From assembly GCF_035222375.1 (NCBI RefSeq), contig NC_085889.1, positions 2,356,001-2,420,000 on the forward strand: a DNA stretch of 64,000 nucleotides. The letters run 5' to 3'. Origin of the DNA: Podospora pseudocomata. Its lineage: Eukaryota > Ascomycota > Sordariomycetes > Sordariales > Podosporaceae. The notes below the pieces were generated by a model. That model was not told the DNA's origin and did no database searches. It worked only from the letters and a program-made list of their open reading frames with translations. A program made the translations under genes and the position numbers. Shown piece after piece: positions 31,401 through 43,451 of this stretch (position 1 is its first letter; every line of letters begins with the position of its first letter).

Positions 31401-32425
31401 TTCGCTCATGCGCCACAACTTGATGAGACGATCGTCGCCCGCCGACACTATCAGGGGCATGGAAGGGTGGAACGAGACCCAGTTAACGCCTCTATCGTGA
31501 CCCTCGAGAACGAATTTGACGACGGCATCGGTGTTTCCAAACATATCGGCTTGTTGTTGGTTGGCCTGGTTCATTTGACTTTCGTAGATGGACGCAGGGG
31601 CGGAGTGTTTCTTGCGCAAGCCGGAGACTAGGCAGCATTGTCAGTACCTGCCAGGCAGTGTCTAGACACAAAGTTCACCTACTATCCCAAACACGAACAG
31701 TCTGATCGAGCGAGGCGGACACGACGAGGTCGGCATCCTTGGGGTGGAATTGGGCACACATGACATAGTGGTTGTGGCCCGTCATGGTGCAAACTGTCCC
31801 TCTCCGTCAGCAAAAATTCCAAGCCCACCCTGTAGTTCCAAGCACACATACGCAGGGAGCGGTTCTGCCAGTTCCATATCCGAATCGTCTGATCGTCAGA
31901 GGCGCTGACAATCCAAGGGAGCTCGTTGTGGAAGAAGACGGTTCGAATGTAGTCCAAGTGACCGTTCAGGGTGAACAGACACCTCCTGGTCTGGTAAGAC
32001 CAGACCTTGATCTTGTAATCGTCACCACCCGAGACGAACAGGGGCTACCGCAGAATCAGCAAGCTGTCCACCTTATCCCCTAACCGAATCCCAGCCATTC
32101 CTCACCTGCGTCTTGTGGAAGTCGACACCGCGGACGGGGCCATCGTGCTCTTCGAATCGGTCAATCAGTGTGCCCATACGGTAGTCCCAAAGCTGAATGG
32201 TCGAGGAGTGAAGCGAGACGAGGATCCATGGTCTGGTAGGGTCAGTGTCAGCGTGGCCGTGAAATGGCGGGGAAGCTCGGGAGCTGCGAACCGTTTGGGA
32301 TGGAATGCGATTCCCTTTGCGCGCGACGACTTGGACTCGAACTAGAAAAAGTGTCAACATCAACACCAATGCAGCCAGATGTGGTGAAGGTATACCTTTG
32401 TGAGCATGCCCGAAGCGGACTGCAT
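28412..32425 (-). CDS. cop1: Coatomer subunit alpha (alpha-COP)
   Basis: Seven exons: 32396-32425, 32292-32341, 32106-32232, 31852-32044, 31683-31793, 28710-31627 and 28412-28654, giving 1223 residues, the usual alpha-COP length. Alpha-COP is part of the COPI coat for Golgi-to-ER and intra-Golgi traffic and its N-terminal propellers read dilysine cargo tails. The N-terminus [22 protein letters not shown]40 blades (for instance [18 protein letters not shown], the segment ending RIWNWQ, and RVWDISGLRKKH), an alpha-solenoid middle and the C-terminal domain ending [11 protein letters not shown] with its CxxC-like cysteines ([10 protein letters not shown]) are diagnostic. All six introns are 54-61 nt. 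The fourth has its GT two bases inside an apparent GC donor; the GT choice keeps the conserved length. Confidence 0.95.
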
Positions 32426-33292
32426 CTTGGCTGGTGGAGGATACCTAGGCCCAGGCACCTGGCATCAAATGGGTGGGGGGAGGCGGTATCGAAGGGGTTC
32501 GTAGCTTCGTAAGGAGGGAGTATCGACGATTAATAAAAATGCCGATGCCCGCTCGTAGCAAAAGAGAGATTAGATAGTGAGCAGCGCCTGGGGTAAGTAA
32601 TGGCGGCGTGTCGTGTGTCTTGAGGGAGATGGTGGTGGTGTGTCCGAGGAATTGGGGCCGCTGCTGTTGTTGTCCAGATGTCCACGCCGTCCCCATCAAA
32701 TCATAGGAGACCCGTGGCATCTCATTCAATTGTGGGTTCCACTGCTGCACAAGGGGGGGAGCTGGCTGCAGCCTCAGGCACAAAACGCACATTCAATTTT
32801 CCGGGCCCACCCTGGCTTTTTTGGCAGAAAGCACCAGCCACATGCTACTAAAAGTGCCAACCTTTTTCTGACGTTAGCGTGGCTTTGCCCCCTTAGCTCT
32901 AGCGGGCGCTAGTCCGGATTGGTTAAGCTCCCCATTGGTGATGTGTCCAGAATTGACAGCTGAGAGCTTCAGCACTTACAGCGGTTGGCCCACCATATGA
33001 AGTGGTGATAGCGACGAAGTGTAGGCATAAGAGACAAGGTCTTGACATCGTCCCCTACTTGCTGTATAAGGACAAGCTTCTTATCCAATTCTACTATTTT
33101 TCCTTTCACTTAGGGTTAACCCAACGAATTGTTCACCTGCTCCTGACGCCAGCGTGGCATTTAAGCCGAGGCGCATGTTCGCTGGCGGATACTTCCAGAC
33201 TTGACGCAATCTCCAGTACCACGAAATCCAGACCTTTGGGCAACCATATCTTCGGCACATAGAAACAGCGCGCCCACGGGGCAACTGTCGAC
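32426..33292. other. Divergent promoter between alpha-COP and UGGT
   Basis: About 870 bp shared upstream region; both products act in the early secretory pathway. No gene in it. A CAGCGTGGCA-like stretch near 33150 and ACAGC motifs could bear on ER-stress regulation, but I cannot assign a confirmed unfolded-protein-response element. Confidence 0.5.
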
Positions 33293-36200
33293 ATGCTTCG
33301 ACTTTCACAACTACCATTAGGTCTTGCTGCCATCCTCGCAACATGCTTGTCCCCAGCCCATGTCGGGGCATCCCCGTCGGTGAATGTTGCGCTGAAGGCG
33401 GCCTTCCCTGCCCCTCCATATCTGGTTGAACTGCTGTACGTTGTCCATACGACTTGGGAAAACCCAAGAGGCAAAGGAAGAGCTAACACGAACCAGAGAA
33501 ACTGCAGCTTCCGACAATGCGACAGCTTACTTTGCCCTCCTCGATCGTGTCGCAAAGGGCGACTTTGTGGATGCCAAGACGGACAAGACGCTGTACGAGA
33601 AGTTCGTGGAAGTACTCCAGGATGATGGACACATGGATGCGGAAGCTCTCTCGACCTTCAAGCTGGCCTTGTCCATGAGAACTGCCGCCCCTCGAATTGA
33701 GGCGCATTACCAATACTATTCGACAGCCGTAGAACCATCGCTGGCCGAAGATCAGGTTGGCTGCGTTCAGTGGTATCTTCTTGATGGGAAGCAGTACTGC
33801 ACTCCTTCTTTGGACAAGGCGCACGCCGATGTGAAGCAGAGCAGTCAGGAAAGGACGTTGCCATTTGATCACAAATTCGGCGCCGGTGCCAAGGATATTA
33901 TTCTGTATGCCGATATCACTTCACCAAGTTTTGGCAAATTCCACGAGACAGCCAAAGAGATCGCGCAAAAGGGAGAGGGTTCGTACCGCATCAGGTACAA
34001 GAGAAGCGCTGCGCACCCAGAGGAGACTCTCTCCGTTAACGGCTACGGAGTTGCCCTCACCCTCAAGAGAACTGATTACATTGTCATCGACGACAGAGAC
34101 GCAGGCGCCGCGAAGGCCCAAGACGAGGCGCAAAAACCCATTGGAGCTTCCGATGTGGTCCTGGATGACGAGGAAGAGATTACTGATATCAAGCCATTGG
34201 AGAAGTCTGAGCTTACTCCTCTCGCCATGAAGGCTGCTTCTTTTATCATGAAAAGTGACTCGCCTTTCGAAACGCTCCTCAAACTCACCCAAGATTTCCC
34301 CAAATACTCGACCTTGCTTGGCGCACATAACGTTTCCGAGGAGTTTGAGGAGGAGCATCGTCTCAACCGCCAGGTCTTGGCCCCTGAGGGTGTCAACGTC
34401 TTGTGGATGAACGGTGTTCAACTGATTGACCGTCAGATTCAGCCATTTGGACTGGTCGATCTTTTGACCCGTGAGCGCAAGCTAATTCACGGCGTTTTGG
34501 ATCTTGGCTTGACTGGAGAACAAGCTGTGTCTCTGCTTGGTCATAGTGAAATTGCCCAGGCCAAATCGGCAGATGATGAACCTCGCAGGTTCGACTGGCG
34601 GGACAAGATCGAGGATGGTGAGGTTATCGTCTGGCTTAACAACATCGAAAAGGACAAAAGATACCAGGAGTTCTCGCCAAGCATTTGGACCATTCTTCAG
34701 AGCTTCGGTGGACTACCTCAAGTGCGAAAGAACATGTTTAACTTGGTTGCCCCGGTCGACTTGACAAAGCCTGAGGACGTCATCGTCATTGTTGAGCAGC
34801 TCCTCGTATTCATGAAGCGACTGATTCCCGTCCGGTTTGGTTTTGTCCCCCTCACCCCCACCGGAGAAGCCATTGACCAAGCCAAGGTGGTCTACTACCT
34901 GCTTGATACCTATGGTCTCTCTGCTACCGTTGCTTACCTGGAGAGCTCTCTCGAGTCAAAGAAGATGTCCAAGGCCGATGAGGGAGTCTTTAAGCAGGCT
35001 ATCAAGGACCGCAAGCCGAAGGAAGACGCTACAGTCTTGGCTTTCAAGGACATCTTCACCTCGGAGCACCATGAAAAACAAATCCATCTTGCCAAGCATT
35101 GGGTTGAAAGACTCCGCGCTGACACTGAAGTCCCTCCTGTTTTCTTCAACGGTTTCCCCATTCCGAGAGAAGAAAACTGGCTTAGAGCCATGAACCAAAA
35201 GCTGGGCGCCGAGCTGCAGGAGATTCAGCAGGGGGTGTACTTTGGTCAGATTGGAGATGAGACAAACATCGAGGCCCAGTTCGCTGAAAAGGCCATCGCT
35301 CGCCGCAACACTTTTATTTACCCTGAGGATGCCCGTGATATCACCATTCTCAACGTCAACAAGGTCTACACCGAGAATGCCTACCTCTTTGACAAGGTGC
35401 CTGTTGTTGAGGCAGACAAGGACTCAACCAAGGAAGACTGGGCTGCGCTGACGGTCATCACTGACTTGAGTACCCCCGATGGTCAAAAGCTGGCGTACTT
35501 TGCCCTCAAGTTCCGCAAGGATAGCCCGGGCGTCAGGATTGATATCGTCCATAACCCCAAGGATACCAGCCAGTCGGCATCTGCCCCCACTCTTCATATC
35601 AAGAAGCAGGAGGACAGTCTAGCGACCGTCAACACCCTGTTGGATCTTGAAACCGTCCTTGATAATGTGTCAGCTGAGGCTGATCGTGAACTCGATGCTG
35701 CTCTGGCCAGCTTCTTGTCTAGCGTCAACCTCAAGGCAGGCAACAGCGCTCTTATCCTCAACGGCCGCCTTGTAGGCCCTATCCCCTCTGCCGAGGACTT
35801 CAAGCCTGAAGACTTGGAGACCTTCCTTGAGACGGAGCGTGCCCAGCGCATCGTTCCTGTTCACAAGGCGATCGAGGATCTTGGCCTCGGTGATAAGATT
35901 TCTGGTCCTTTGGATGCCGCCAAGTTGACCTCAGTCACTGCTCTCTCGGGTATTTCTGATCTCCCACAGGGCATCTTTGACTCTGCGCCATCTGTGAGAA
36001 TCAGTCAGTTCAGCGAATTCAAGAAGGAACACACGTCATTCGAGGTTGGTGACGCTTCCAAGGCCACCATTTTCTTCACTGCCATTATCAATCCCGCTAG
36101 CGAGGGTGGACAAAAGTGGGCTGCTATCCTCAAGGTTCTTTCCGAGTTGGAGGGCGTGCATCTTCGGGTGTTCCTCAACCCCACCGAGAATGTTCAAGAG

Positions 36201-37835
36201 CTGCCCATCAAGAGATTCTACCGCCATGTTCTCAACTCTGCTCCCACCTTCGACCAGGATGGAAAGGTTGCGTCCCTGTCAGCCAACTTTGCTGGTGTTC
36301 CTCGGGATACCTTGTTTGTTGCCGGCATGGATGTTCCTCCTGCTTGGCTCGTTACCTCCAAGGTCTCGGTCGACGACTTGGACAACCTTCGTATTAAGGA
36401 TATCAAAGCCAAGCGTGGCACCGAGCATGTCGAAGTTATCTACGAACTCGAAAACATTCTCATCGAAGGCCACTCCCGCGAGATGCCCAGCGGCGCACCC
36501 CCCAAGGGCGCCCAACTCGTCCTCGGAACCGAAAGCAACCCCCACATCGCCGACACCATCATCATGGCTAACCTCGGCTTCTTCCAGTTCAAAGCCAACC
36601 CCGGCGTGTACAACCTCAAGCTCAAGGAAGGCCGCTCATCGGACATCTTCACCATGGTCAGCGTAGGAGCCCAAGGCTGGGCCCCCGCTCCCGGCGACGA
36701 AAACGCCGAGGTCACCCTCATGGACTTCCAAGGCACAACCCTCTACCCCCGTCTAACCCGCAACCCAGGCATGGAAGGCGAGGACGTCCTCGAGCCCACC
36801 GGCCCCGAACCCGCCCCCTCAGGATCAGCAATGGACTACCTCAACAAAGGCCTCAAGTTCGCCGAAGGCATCCTGGGCAAGTCAAAGCCTGCAACCAAAT
36901 CCCTCAGCGAGACCGAGCACGCGGAGATCAACATTTTTTCGGTTGCCTCGGGCCACTTGTATGAGCGTATGCTCAACATCATGATGGTCAGCGTGATGCG
37001 GCACACGAACCACACTGTCAAGTTTTGGTTCATCGAGCAATTTCTCTCGCCTTCCTTCAAGGACTTTATTCCTGTGCTTGCGGAACAGTACGGGTTCAAG
37101 TACGAGATGGTGACGTACAAATGGCCTCACTGGCTGCGTCAGCAAAAGGAGAAGCAGCGCGAGATTTGGGGGTATAAAATCTTGTTTCTTGACGTTTTGT
37201 TTCCGTTGTCGTTGGATAAAGTCATTTTTGTCGACGCGGATCAGATCGTCCGCACCGATCTGTACGACCTTGTCCAACTCGACCTCGAGGGTAAACCCTA
37301 CGGCTTCACGCCCATGTGCGACTCCCGCACCGAGATGGAGGGGTTCCGTTTCTGGAAGACGGGGTACTGGGCCAATTATCTGAGGGGACTGCCGTATCAT
37401 ATCTCGGCTCTTTACGTCGTGGATCTCAAGAAGTTTAGGGAGATTGCTGCGGGGGATAGGCTGAGGCAGCAGTACCACTCTTTGAGCGCTGACCCCAACT
37501 CGCTGGCGAATCTGGATCAGGATCTGCCTAATCACATGCAGTTCCAGATTCCAATTTTTAGCCTGCCGCAGGAGTGGCTTTGGTGCGAGACTTGGTGCAG
37601 CGATGAGACGCTGGGCGAGGCGAGGACGATTGATTTGTGTAATAACCCGCAGACGAAGGAGCCGAAGCTGGAGAGGGCTAGGAGGCAGGTGCCCGAGTGG
37701 ACAGAGTATGATGAAGAGATTGCTGAGTTGGCGAGGAGGAACAGGGAGGGGAAGGAGAAGAAGGTGGAGGGGGCGAATACTAAGAGTAGGAGGTTTGAGG
37801 AGGAGACAAAGGGGCATGTGGTTGATGAGTTGTAG
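33293..37835 (+). CDS. UDP-glucose:glycoprotein glucosyltransferase (UGGT)
   Basis: Two exons (33293-33435, 33497-37835) with a 61-nt intron give 1493 residues. An N-terminal signal peptide (MLRLSQLPLGLAAILATCL) leads into the folding-sensor region of thioredoxin-like domains, whose family start shows in YLVELLETAASDNATAYFALL. The GT24 catalytic domain covers about 1190-1450: INIFSVASGHLYERM, a DAD metal-binding motif in VIFVDADQIVRTD (about 1292) and NLDQDLPN near the end. UGGT re-glucosylates misfolded N-glycoproteins in the ER lumen so that calnexin rebinds them. The protein ends GHVVDEL; VDEL is a variant of the HDEL/KDEL retrieval signal. No frameshift or gap. Confidence 0.94.
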
Positions 37836-38160
37836 ATGTGGGAGATGTATACATATATAAAGAAACATGGGGGATGTAGTTGTTGAGGTTAGCAAAGTTT
37901 ATTTTTGTTGCCGAATGGAAAGCATATAGTACTGTCCCTTATCGTCTCTCATGTCTTTTGGCTCCAAGTCATGCGACATACGCTGTGGCTAATAAATGAC
38001 CTCTCTAACTCCTTCGCCGAGCAATGCATCCAACACCAAAATACCAACACTAGCAACGCAATCCTTCCCCTGCTAACATCATCAATAGGAAAATACTCCA
38101 TCCCGCTTCCAGCAAGGCAATTTCCACACCATGACCCATCATAACTCCTGCCACCCCCAT
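37836..38160. other. Convergent 3' flanks of UGGT and Rad54
   Basis: About 325 bp, no gene seen. Confidence 0.6.
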
Positions 38161-40618
38161 TTAATGAGAAATGTACTGAAACACCGCACTCACCTCCCTC
38201 TCCCCCATCTCCTGCCTCAGCAACAAATCTTGTATCCCCTTCAACCCCTCATTCACAAAATGATTCCACGTACTCGTATCACCATACAACATGGCCGGGG
38301 CCTTGATAAACTGCTTCCCATCTGACTTGCACCTCTTGCACTTGAACGTATCATGCGTATCGCTCTTCGTATCAGGCCGATACTGGAACAGCTCCCTCAA
38401 GCTGTCCAAGCTAAAATGCCTCTCCACATCCTCCGCCGAATCCACCACACATGAACTCAAACTCTGCTTGTGCGATTGACGCTGAAAGATCTTTTCCTCG
38501 ATTGTTCCCGTGGCAATGAACCGGTAGACGAAACAATCCTTCTTCTGGCCATCACGCCAGACACGAGCGAGAGCTTGCTGGTCAGCGGCAGGGTTCCAAT
38601 CGGGGTCGAAGAGGACGAGGCGATTGGCGCCGATGAGGTTGAGACCGCAGCCACCTGCCTTGCTGGAAAGGAGGAAGACGAATTCGTCGCCGTTGGGGTC
38701 GTTGAACTTGTCGACGAGCTTCTGGCGCTTGTTAACCAGCATTTTACCGTCGAGACGGAGGCAGGGGTAGGCGCGGCTGCGACAGAGCTTCTCGAAGAGG
38801 TCGAGGGTTTGGGTGTAATTGCTGATGAGGACAATCTTGTCGTTTGTGTCGGCGCGGATGCGGGCCAGCATACGGTCGAGGACTTGCATCTTGCCCGAGT
38901 ACCATGGCTTGATGTCGCGATCGCGGCCACGAGAGTCCCTGGGGACATAGTCATCGGGGTAATGTTGTTCAGAGCCGGGCAGATCATCGGGGAGCTTGAG
39001 AAGATCTGGGTGATTGCATAGGTTCTTGAGAATACCAATGGCCTTGAGCGGCTGGGAGCCTTTGCCACGGAGAAGGGCTTGGATGTCTGGCGAGGTGAGG
39101 AAGTAGTTGTAGAGGTCGAGCTGGAAGGGGGCCAGGTTGCAGAAGACGACGTGCTCGTACTTGATGGGCAAGTACTTGGACAGCAGATCGTTGGTACGGC
39201 GAATGACGAACTTGTTGACGATGGTGGCCAGCTCGGCAAGACATTCATCACCGCGTTTCCTCTCAGCCTCAGAGGCCATGGAATCACGGCCACGGAGAAT
39301 GGGAATCTCGAAGCGTTTGCGGAACTCGAGGTGTGTACCCAGTAGATCCGGGTTGGCGAAGCTGATGAGTGAAAAGTACTCGGACAAATCGTTTTGAATG
39401 GGTGTACCAGAGAGAATCACGCGACGCTTGACATTGAGGCCGTTCAGGGCAGTGAATAACTTGTTGTCGTTGTTCTTCAGACGGTGACCTTCGTCGCAGA
39501 GAATCAGTCCGATCTCTGTGTTTCTGAGCTCTTCGCAGTTCAGACGGAGGGTCTCATATGAGACGATGATGATGGGTCTCGTGACGGCTCGTCCGGTTGC
39601 AATGGCCCACTGGCGAAGCTGTCGGGTCAGTTCCTCTTTTGAAGCCTTGCCGTCAATAGCGAAAGGCGTCGTAGCATCCGGACCCAACCACTTGACCAAC
39701 TCGTTGGCCCAGTTGCGCACCAGACTTGCTGGGCAGGCAACAATAGCTTTCTGGATTGTTGTCTTACCAGCATCAGGAGACTGCTTGAGCAGTGTCCACA
39801 GCAGTGTGATGCATTGTAGCGTTTTGCCAAGACCCATTTCATCGGCCATGATGCACCCATGTGCCTTTTCATCCACCATGCCCGTCACACACTTGTACAT
39901 AAACTTGACACCTTCAATCTGATGTGGGCGGAGAATCTTGGCAAGCTTTGGATCGATGACCACCGGTACCCTTGGGTGCTCTCCAACAACCTTCTTCTTG
40001 ATCCCCAAGATCTCGGCGAGACTCTTGTGCTCTAAGGGCTCAACGATCTTTTCCTCTTCGACCTTTTCCTCTGGCTTAGGCGCATCCTTTGGCTTGTCGT
40101 CAACTGTTGGATCATACAGGACAATGGCGAACTCGCCACTTGGATCGTGCAGAGGCTTTGCGACAAATACAGCTCCCTGTCTTAAGCCAAGTGTTGGTGG
40201 GGGGCGATTGGGGTTGTAGGCAGCGCTATCTTTGTTCAGGAGAGGAACCGAAAAGGCTTTGCGAAACACTGTGGTCTTGTCTTTTGGCTGGAATACTGGG
40301 AACTTGTTGGCGTCGCGATTCGCCAGGGCTAGCCGGTCGGCATTTGTGTAGGGCTTGTCGGCATCCGGATCAACGCCTCCATCTGTGCCCTTGTAATCGA
40401 TTCTCCGCTTCTTGCGAGCTGGGCGGTCGGTAGCAACGGTGCGAGTGGCCGACCCTGGGCATTTGAACGGCGTCCGGAGGCGGTCGAGTGATTGTGGTGT
40501 GGGGAATTTGCTTCGGGGAGCACCGACGTTCTCCTTGTTCGCGGCGGGAATGTTTGGTATCCTGTGATGGTCATTAGTCGCAGTTCAGAGACCAATTGAC
40601 TGCCAGGAAGTACGTACA
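38161..40618 (-). CDS. rad54: DNA repair and recombination protein Rad54 (SNF2-family translocase)
   Basis: Main exon 38161-40561 plus a short 5' exon ending at 40618, joined across a 56-nt intron (40562-40617, GTACGT to TCACAG). About 800 residues if translation begins at an ATG assembled by splicing (AT + G), giving MIPNIPAANKENVG. Rad54 remodels chromatin and drives Rad51-mediated strand exchange. Evidence: FAIVLYDP and VPVVIDPKLAKILRPHQIEG ahead of the ATPase, Walker A ADEMGLGKTLQCI, DEGH box, SGTPIQNDLSEYFSLI, helicase-C stretch ending QALARVWRDGQKKDCFVYRF, and a C-terminal end FQYISH identical in kind to yeast Rad54. The frame upstream of the 5' exon is open to an ATG at 40886, which would add 89 unlikely-looking residues. 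Confidence 0.92.
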
Positions 40619-40886
40619 TCCTGTTAGCTTGGGTGAGCAGAAACTGTGCAGCTCTTCGTGTGAGATTTTTCCAATTGGTAAAAATCTGGGGAAAGCACAC
40701 AAAAGGCGCAAGCTCTGGGAGGAAACGGTTTTGATGTAGGCGGCGAGAAACGTGCCAGTGTTGGAAAGTTTGGCGCGGATTGGTAATAATGTTGACTTTA
40801 GGCAGCGCGTCGCCATGGTGGGGCGTGTCTTGCTGGCGCGAGGTCAGATGACTGTGCCAAGAAGCTTCTTGCACCCAACCATGCAT

Positions 40887-41433
40887 TATGTAATCTCACG
40901 ATAGAAATATCACGGAAAGAAAGTGTAGTACATTTCATTATATTCAAGTCGACAGCATCCCATAGCTCACTACTGTGTCCATCTTTGCGAAGCTTCCGCT
41001 GCCACTGCTTACTGCTTCTAGATTTCATAACCCAAGAGCGCCTTCAAAACCTCTTTTTCGTATCCCAACAACTCGATCCTTATATTCTGTTCTTCTTCCA
41101 CGACTGCGGCGCTTCAATTATCAGGACGTCGTCATCCCTTCCTGATAGCCAGATTCTTTCACGCAAAACACTCCATATCTTCTGGTCTTGCCCGTCATCA
41201 TCCTCCACGCATTCCATCATCAAGAATCCATCTGATTGGCCCACTGGAATTATACCCTGACCGAAGTCGTAGTTGGGTCTTCCCCCTCGTCTTGAAAGAC
41301 GTGCCCAAGATTCTGAAAGCCTCGCGTAGAGAGATTCCGCTTATCACGGAATTGCCCAGCGATGGCAGTGACGGGTATGTTGCTGAGATCCACCCCATCA
41401 ATGTAGCCTGCACGTTGGAGGTCTCACCCCATC
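40887..41433. other. Intergenic: Rad54 upstream region
   Basis: About 550 bp upstream of Rad54 and downstream of the coiled-coil pseudogene. No gene is supported. Confidence 0.5.
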
Positions 41434-42560
41434 TCAGTTTGATAAGGCGTTGATTTGAAGAACGGGCAATGCAGTCTGAAGTCTCGAAAACTGGATGTTC
41501 TCTTGTGCCACACACTGCAAAGCAAGGTTCTTGATGATTTTCATGACGACCCAAATCTTGGCAGACACAGCTCTGTCAAGCCGTTCTGTCAAACTCTGCG
41601 AGCAAGAAATGGCAAAGGCTGGAGGCTGAGAGACTTGCTGTGCAAGAAACTCCATAGATGCATAAAGGAAGAGCATCATCGTTTTCGAAATTGGGAGCGT
41701 CATTGGCAAATACTGGCTTTCCCAGTTCCTGTTCTGTTAGCCAAGCAGGCTGGATGGACCAATAGCCGTCAGCCAAAAGGCCATCCGTCGCGCGGAGCTG
41801 TGAGCAATAATCTTTTCGCCCAGAATATTCAACCATTGTCTTCCCGAAACATCGATCTCTGTCAGAAACGTACAAAGCTCTTTGGCCAAAAAGCATAGCG
41901 TGAGATCCTTTGACTTCGAGACTCGTTCGAGCTCGGCTTTGATCTTCTAGATAGTGTCGTTTGCTTGCTTGATGTCGTTGTCCATTTCGTGGGTCAGGAC
42001 TGCTATCTGTCGTTCTTGGCTAGCTATGGTATCCTCTGCCGCTGCCAATTGCTGATCTTTGGTACTCGACTCTTGTTGGAACTGCTTCTCCATGCTTGTG
42101 ATTTTGTTGTGCATCCGTCCCAACTCTTGTTGATGATCGTCCTTGACCTTTGCGAGTTCAGTTGTTAGGGTAGTAACGGTGGTGCCGACAACAGCCAGCT
42201 CTTCGACCTTGGTGGTCAGTTCGTGCTTGATAATCCCGATCTCTTGTATCTTATTGTTCAAATCCTGGGATTTCTTTTCGATTTCGTTGACCTTTGTGGC
42301 GAGCTCTTCATCTTTCGCCACGAGTGCATTCTTCCGTATACCCAAACTCGATGCAAATATCTTCGTACCTTGCATCAGTCTCTTCCTTCATCTCAAAAAG
42401 CCGATTTTGCGTTGAATTGAGCTCATCTCTCTTCGCCTCAAGTTCATTTCGCAACACTACTAGCTCCTCCAACTTTGTCCCAAGCTCTCAGTCTTTCTCG
42501 AAGAGCTGGTATTTCAGGCGCTGGAGCTCATTGCTCAGCTGCTTAGAATAAAAAGTTGAA
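41434..42560 (-). pseudogene. Decayed coiled-coil protein gene
   Basis: Remnant of a coiled-coil protein read on the minus strand in at least four pieces. From 42560 down: QLSNELQRLKYQLFEKD then TGA (42488-42490), then heptad-rich ELEAKRDELN and onward in the same frame to a TGA at 42308-42310. A shift to another frame between about 42310 and 42375 carries 142 open codons of heptads (KVEELAVVGTTVTTLTTEL, and so on) to TAG at 41947-41949. The same frame then reads KIKAELERVSKSKDL to TAA at 41737-41739 and continues to 41434. Such continuity across stops shows an old gene. No family could be named; the C-terminal part looks globular. The 5' end is not defined. Confidence 0.6.
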
Positions 42561-43451
42561 TGTTTTCTGGCCAGCCAAAAGAGATTATGCAAATTGGGCG
42601 CAGGGGGCAGCTTGCTCCTTCCTTTACAGCAAGGGAAGGCACCTTACGAAGCCACTTAGGAAGGCAGGCGTGGTCTGGTGCTAGTGTACCGAAAGCTAGA
42701 GGCCTCAAAAGATTTCAGTCCCCCGCCGTTAAGGCAGCCGTCTGGTGAGAAAGGAGGAACCCACCCACCTTCAGTACTTTATTTGCATATTCGAGCCCTT
42801 TTGGGATCTGCTGTTTCGGACAGGTAGGAGAACCATTACCTTGGTAAAGCTGGCTTCTTAACTGACTGGCATCATGGATCATGTCCTCCAGCGTGGTATT
42901 TCACACTCGACGGGTCTTGCATGCTCTCGATGATTCAGGGCCTTATCCCTGTCCCAAATTAACCATGCGAGAGCATCGCACCAACTTCTGCCGATTTTGT
43001 TTCCTCAAGGATTGCGACACAAGCGACAGCCACGTACCTCAAGGATGAGAGCGGGCTAAATCGACCCCTGTCGACCTTTGAGAACAGTTCGTGGCTAAAA
43101 TCCTACCATCATCGCCGCTGCGCATTCAGTCACTACCCCTTCTAGGTTGAGATATCTTAGGCTTTCATCCCGGGCAATAAATCCAGGAAGCTTAGGATTC
43201 ATTCACATTCTTCAGCAGGTCGTCTGTGCGCCCGAGATGTGGTGGTGGTACGAGTGTCAGTGCCCTCGCACAGAACGTTACCTCACTCAGGGGTAATCTT
43301 TGACATTGACGTCACCTCTAGACGACTTTTCAATGTCCCCAACTGTGATCATTCACTGTCAGCTAGTTTGATACACTCTGACTCATGGTTTGAGGGCATC
43401 TGACTATACCATCAACATCAGTAAACATACCCCTGACCTCAACAGGCCAAA
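42561..43451. other. Intergenic, possible 5' remnant of the pseudogene and promoter of the membrane protein
   Basis: No clear gene. The pseudogene frame stays open a little beyond 42560 but without recognisable features. Confidence 0.45.

Noticed and set aside
31794-31851. GC-AG intron in alpha-COP
   Set aside because: An apparent GC donor (CCT|GCGTAT) is possible, but the GT two bases later keeps the conserved residue number between RSL and CTMTGH, so a normal GT-AG intron is preferred.
36882-37895. 337-codon minus-strand frame
   Set aside because: Antisense to the UGGT catalytic domain; Leu/Pro/His-rich by codon mirroring.
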